From contig CAAFJQ010000130.1 of assembly GCA_900763245.1 (NCBI GenBank), positions 1 through 14,583 on the forward strand: a DNA stretch of 14,583 nt, given 5' to 3'. The DNA comes from Bacilli bacterium. GTDB lineage: Bacteria > Bacillota_I > Bacilli_A > RFN20 > CAG-288. Below the pieces are notes generated by a model. It did not search any database, was not told where the DNA came from, and saw only the letters and a list, made by a program, of their open reading frames with translations. Position numbers and translations under genes: made by a program. Shown piece after piece: positions 12,533 through 14,583 of the stretch. Each line of letters opens with the position of its first letter. Position 1 is the stretch's first letter.

Positions 12533-14425
12533 TTATTTGACTGCCGCACTGAGTGATAAGCTGATTTGGAACTGCCCCTCAAAGAGCTGGGTGTTCCACC
12601 AAGGTGTGAGTTCAATGTTGAGAGAATAGGTTCTAATCTTTCCCTGATTCTTGATATCGACATTCTTTCTGAAGAATTTGTGCGTCTTCTGTGCTTCAGA
12701 GAGAGCGGAAGGAGTATATGCGTTGAATCCTGCATTTGTCAGTTTGTCGCTCATGTCGGTCATCAATTCATTATTGGTTGCTTCTTCGTATGTGTTGACA
12801 TAGAAGATTGGTTTAGCGCCATTTGCTGCATCGACATAGACATTGGACCAGGTTCCGCCGAGTGTCGGAATGGAGTCGAGAACTTCTGCAGTGTAGCAGG
12901 AGACGATGCTGTCTCTTGTCGCTTCGTTTCTGGAGAGGAGGTCAGTCCACTTTAAGTCATCGACATTTTCCTTCATATGTTCCGGTGCGAAAAGACCGGT
13001 GACTTTTCCGATGTTTGTAAATTCGCAGTTGAGAATAAGACCTTCGCTTTCTGTACCATCTCTTCCGGTAGAATTGCGGATTGTGATCTTATCGCCTTCT
13101 TCAGTGATGGTGACAAACGTCAGTCTGTCACGATAGGCATCCATTTCCTGCGGAGTGAAGAAGGAAGAGTTGTTGTCAGTAGAGAAATGGAAATCGTGTC
13201 TTAAACGATAGACGACTTTTCCGTCTTTGGAAGCATCTGTGTCTTTTTCAAAGAGAACAGAGGAGAAATTGAAAGAAGGAAGGTATTCTTTCATGCTGCC
13301 TGAATAGAGATAGACGTCGTTATAGTAGTTTTCTCCAATCTGGATGACACCGCGCTTGCAGTCATTGCCTTCATCATCCTTCTGAGAATAATATCCATAA
13401 TCGGCAGTGCGTTTTCCGGCAGTGTTTCTATAAACCCAATGGGCTTTGTCTCCATCCTGGACTTTGATGTCCATCTCACCCATGGAGACCATCTTCTTCA
13501 TATCGAAGTCAAACTGGAACTGTGTCTGATGGATGTCATAATTCTGCTTTCCGTCAGTGCCTTTCAGTTTTCTGAGAATTGCATCTAATTCCGGCTTTGC
13601 TTCGCCTTCGATAGGAGTAAGCTTTTTAAATGCAGAGGCACCGAACTGGGTGAATGTTCCACTGGATTTGTAGTAAGAGATTGATTCATAGCTTGAGTAA
13701 GGTAGAAATTCCAATTCAAAACCGACAATATTAGAACCATTGGTTTTCAGTTTGAATGATTTCGGATCGGTTTTAGAAGCATAAAGATCATAAGGCGAGA
13801 AGAGCTGATTGTTAAGACTGTACTTCAGTTCGCTTAATTTCTCATCAGAGAGAGCGAAAGTGTTGTCATCTTCTTTTGTGAAATCGCTAGAAGAAAGAAC
13901 GGCGAAAAGATTGCTGTAACCTGCATCAGCCCATTCAACATCATATTCTTCTTGACTGAACTTATCGGTCGCAGTGAGGTTTTTGTACCAGATGGTATTA
14001 TCAAGGCCTAAAGAAGCATCGTATGTATAAGGATCGCCTTCTTTATTCTGAATGTGAACATCAGATACAAACTGTTCAGAACCATCTTTATGATAATAAG
14101 ATTCATAAGCGTAACCATCGCTTCCGCAGCTTGCAATGTAATGATAAGATGAGCCGTTTCCACCTCCTTCATAGGTAATATTGAAGGTGAAGTCTACAGC
14201 ATAGGCTACTTTCATTTCACTCATCATTTCGTCTGTCAATGCGGCAGTGGGAAGGATAGGGGCCTCAGTGACCTTATCTTCTGTGATTTTGGATGTGTCG
14301 TTAGGTTCAGTTACGACAGGCGTGGTATCAGGCTTGGTGGTTTCGCTGGGAAGAGAGACCTTTTCGTCACAGCCTGCCAGCAACATAAGAAATGGCAATA
14401 ATGCGATTTGTTTTTTGGTTTTCAT
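12533..14425 (-). CDS. Surface lipoprotein A of a three-gene paralogous set
   Basis: Unrecognised lipoprotein, 630 aa, first gene of the operon. The signal peptide KTKKQIALLPFLMLLAGC has a canonical LAGC lipobox, Cys19, followed by a Ser/Thr/Pro/Glu tether (about 21-60). The ectodomain is beta-rich with many Tyr and acidic residues. Module 1 (about 70-200) ends near FAVLSSSDFTKEDDNTFAL (174-192); module 2 (about 290-410) ends near FNFSSVLFEKD (385-395). Motifs shared with protein B are LTPIEG (269-274), ELDA (279-282), YGYY (343-346), IGENYY (363-368), LKWTDLLS (491-498) and IPTLGG (519-524). A C-terminal domain (about 488-630) matches that of B. The start at 14425 is preferred over the in-frame ATG at 14443, because GGAGG lies between them at the right distance. 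The function is unknown; a beta-rich ligand-binding or lipid-handling role is conceivable but not shown. Confidence 0.87.
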   Translation of the reverse strand: MKTKKQIALLPFLMLLAGCDEKVSLPSETTKPDTTPVVTEPNDTSKITEDKVTEAPILPTAALTDEMMSEMKVAYAVDFTFNITYEGGGNGSSYHYIASCGSDGYAYESYYHKDGSEQFVSDVHIQNKEGDPYTYDASLGLDNTIWYKNLTATDKFSQEEYDVEWADAGYSNLFAVLSSSDFTKEDDNTFALSDEKLSELKYSLNNQLFSPYDLYASKTDPKSFKLKTNGSNIVGFELEFLPYSSYESISYYKSSGTFTQFGASAFKKLTPIEGEAKPELDAILRKLKGTDGKQNYDIHQTQFQFDFDMKKMVSMGEMDIKVQDGDKAHWVYRNTAGKRTADYGYYSQKDDEGNDCKRGVIQIGENYYNDVYLYSGSMKEYLPSFNFSSVLFEKDTDASKDGKVVYRLRHDFHFSTDNNSSFFTPQEMDAYRDRLTFVTITEEGDKITIRNSTGRDGTESEGLILNCEFTNIGKVTGLFAPEHMKENVDDLKWTDLLSRNEATRDSIVSCYTAEVLDSIPTLGGTWSNVYVDAANGAKPIFYVNTYEEATNNELMTDMSDKLTNAGFNAYTPSALSEAQKTHKFFRKNVDIKNQGKIRTYSLNIELTPWWNTQLFEGQFQISLSLSAAVK

Positions 14426-14436
14426 ACGAATATATA

Positions 14437-14441
14437 CCTCC
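14437..14441 (-). promoter_or_regulatory. Shine-Dalgarno site deciding the start of lipoprotein A
   Basis: On the minus strand GGAGG lies 11 bases before the ATG at 14425 and immediately after an in-frame ATG at 14443. The upstream ATG cannot use this site, so the shorter protein beginning MKTKKQ, with a normal signal peptide, is the likely product. Confidence 0.75.
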
Positions 14442-14496
14442 ATTAATCCTGCAAAAAGGGTTGCAATATTCTTTTCTAATTTAAGCTTATTTCAAA

Positions 14497-14525
14497 ATTT
14501 TATGCAAAAACGAAAGTAATGAAAA
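14497..14525 (-). promoter_or_regulatory. Possible promoter of the lipoprotein operon
   Basis: On the minus strand TTTTCA (14525-14520) and TAAAAT (14502-14497) are separated by 17 bases, matching the -35 and -10 consensus at four and five positions. The leader would be about 65 nt. The region from 14444 to the window end (140 bases) is very AT-rich, so chance matches are likely. TGCAAAAA occurs twice in it (14450-14457 and 14503-14510). Nothing else is visible there. Confidence 0.35.
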
Positions 14526-14583
14526 TCGAATGAATTTAATGATTTTTTAATAAAACTTAAACAATTTCTTTGATTTTTAAAAC

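Overview
The window looks like chromosomal DNA of a low- to mid-GC Gram-positive bacterium, most likely a Bacilli-side lineage near the Mollicutes or Erysipelotrichia. This placement is an inference from gene order, the small 5S rRNA and the lipoprotein signal peptides; the species cannot be named. Several genes end in TGA and overlap the next start as ATGA. UGA is therefore a normal stop, which argues against the Mycoplasma/Spiroplasma code.

Left part (1-2450): the tail of an rRNA locus, a 5S rRNA of about 103 nt, is followed by a recognisable promoter and the pair gls24-like (yloU) and fakA (yloV). A clean intrinsic terminator closes this unit.

Middle part (2433-9230): a long plus-strand block of housekeeping genes. 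recG comes first, apparently read from an extended -10 promoter so close to its ATG that the mRNA would be leaderless. Then come plsX, rnc, ftsY, an unrecognised three-helix membrane protein, ylxM and ffh. From plsX to ffh the genes overlap or almost touch, so they probably form one operon. It joins phospholipid precursor synthesis (PlsX), RNA processing (RNase III) and co-translational membrane targeting (FtsY, YlxM, Ffh). Compared with the Bacillus subtilis order, fabD-fabG-acpP are missing between plsX and rnc, and smc is missing between rnc and ftsY. FakA plus PlsX is the enzyme set used to bring exogenous fatty acids into phospholipid, so a scavenging lifestyle is plausible but unproven.

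Right part (9187-14583): a strong bidirectional terminator separates ffh from a convergent minus-strand operon of three large lipoprotein genes, here called A (12533-14425), B (10809-12527) and C (9242-10792) in order of transcription. Each has a lipobox, a Thr/Pro/Glu-rich tether and a large, probably beta-rich ectodomain. Hand comparison shows that the three are paralogs, that each probably contains two related modules, and that A and B carry an extra C-terminal domain that C lacks. I do not recognise the family. This operon is the most likely undescribed system in the window. No gene-free stretch exceeds 300 bases, and I saw no CRISPR array, insertion sequence, tRNA or riboswitch.
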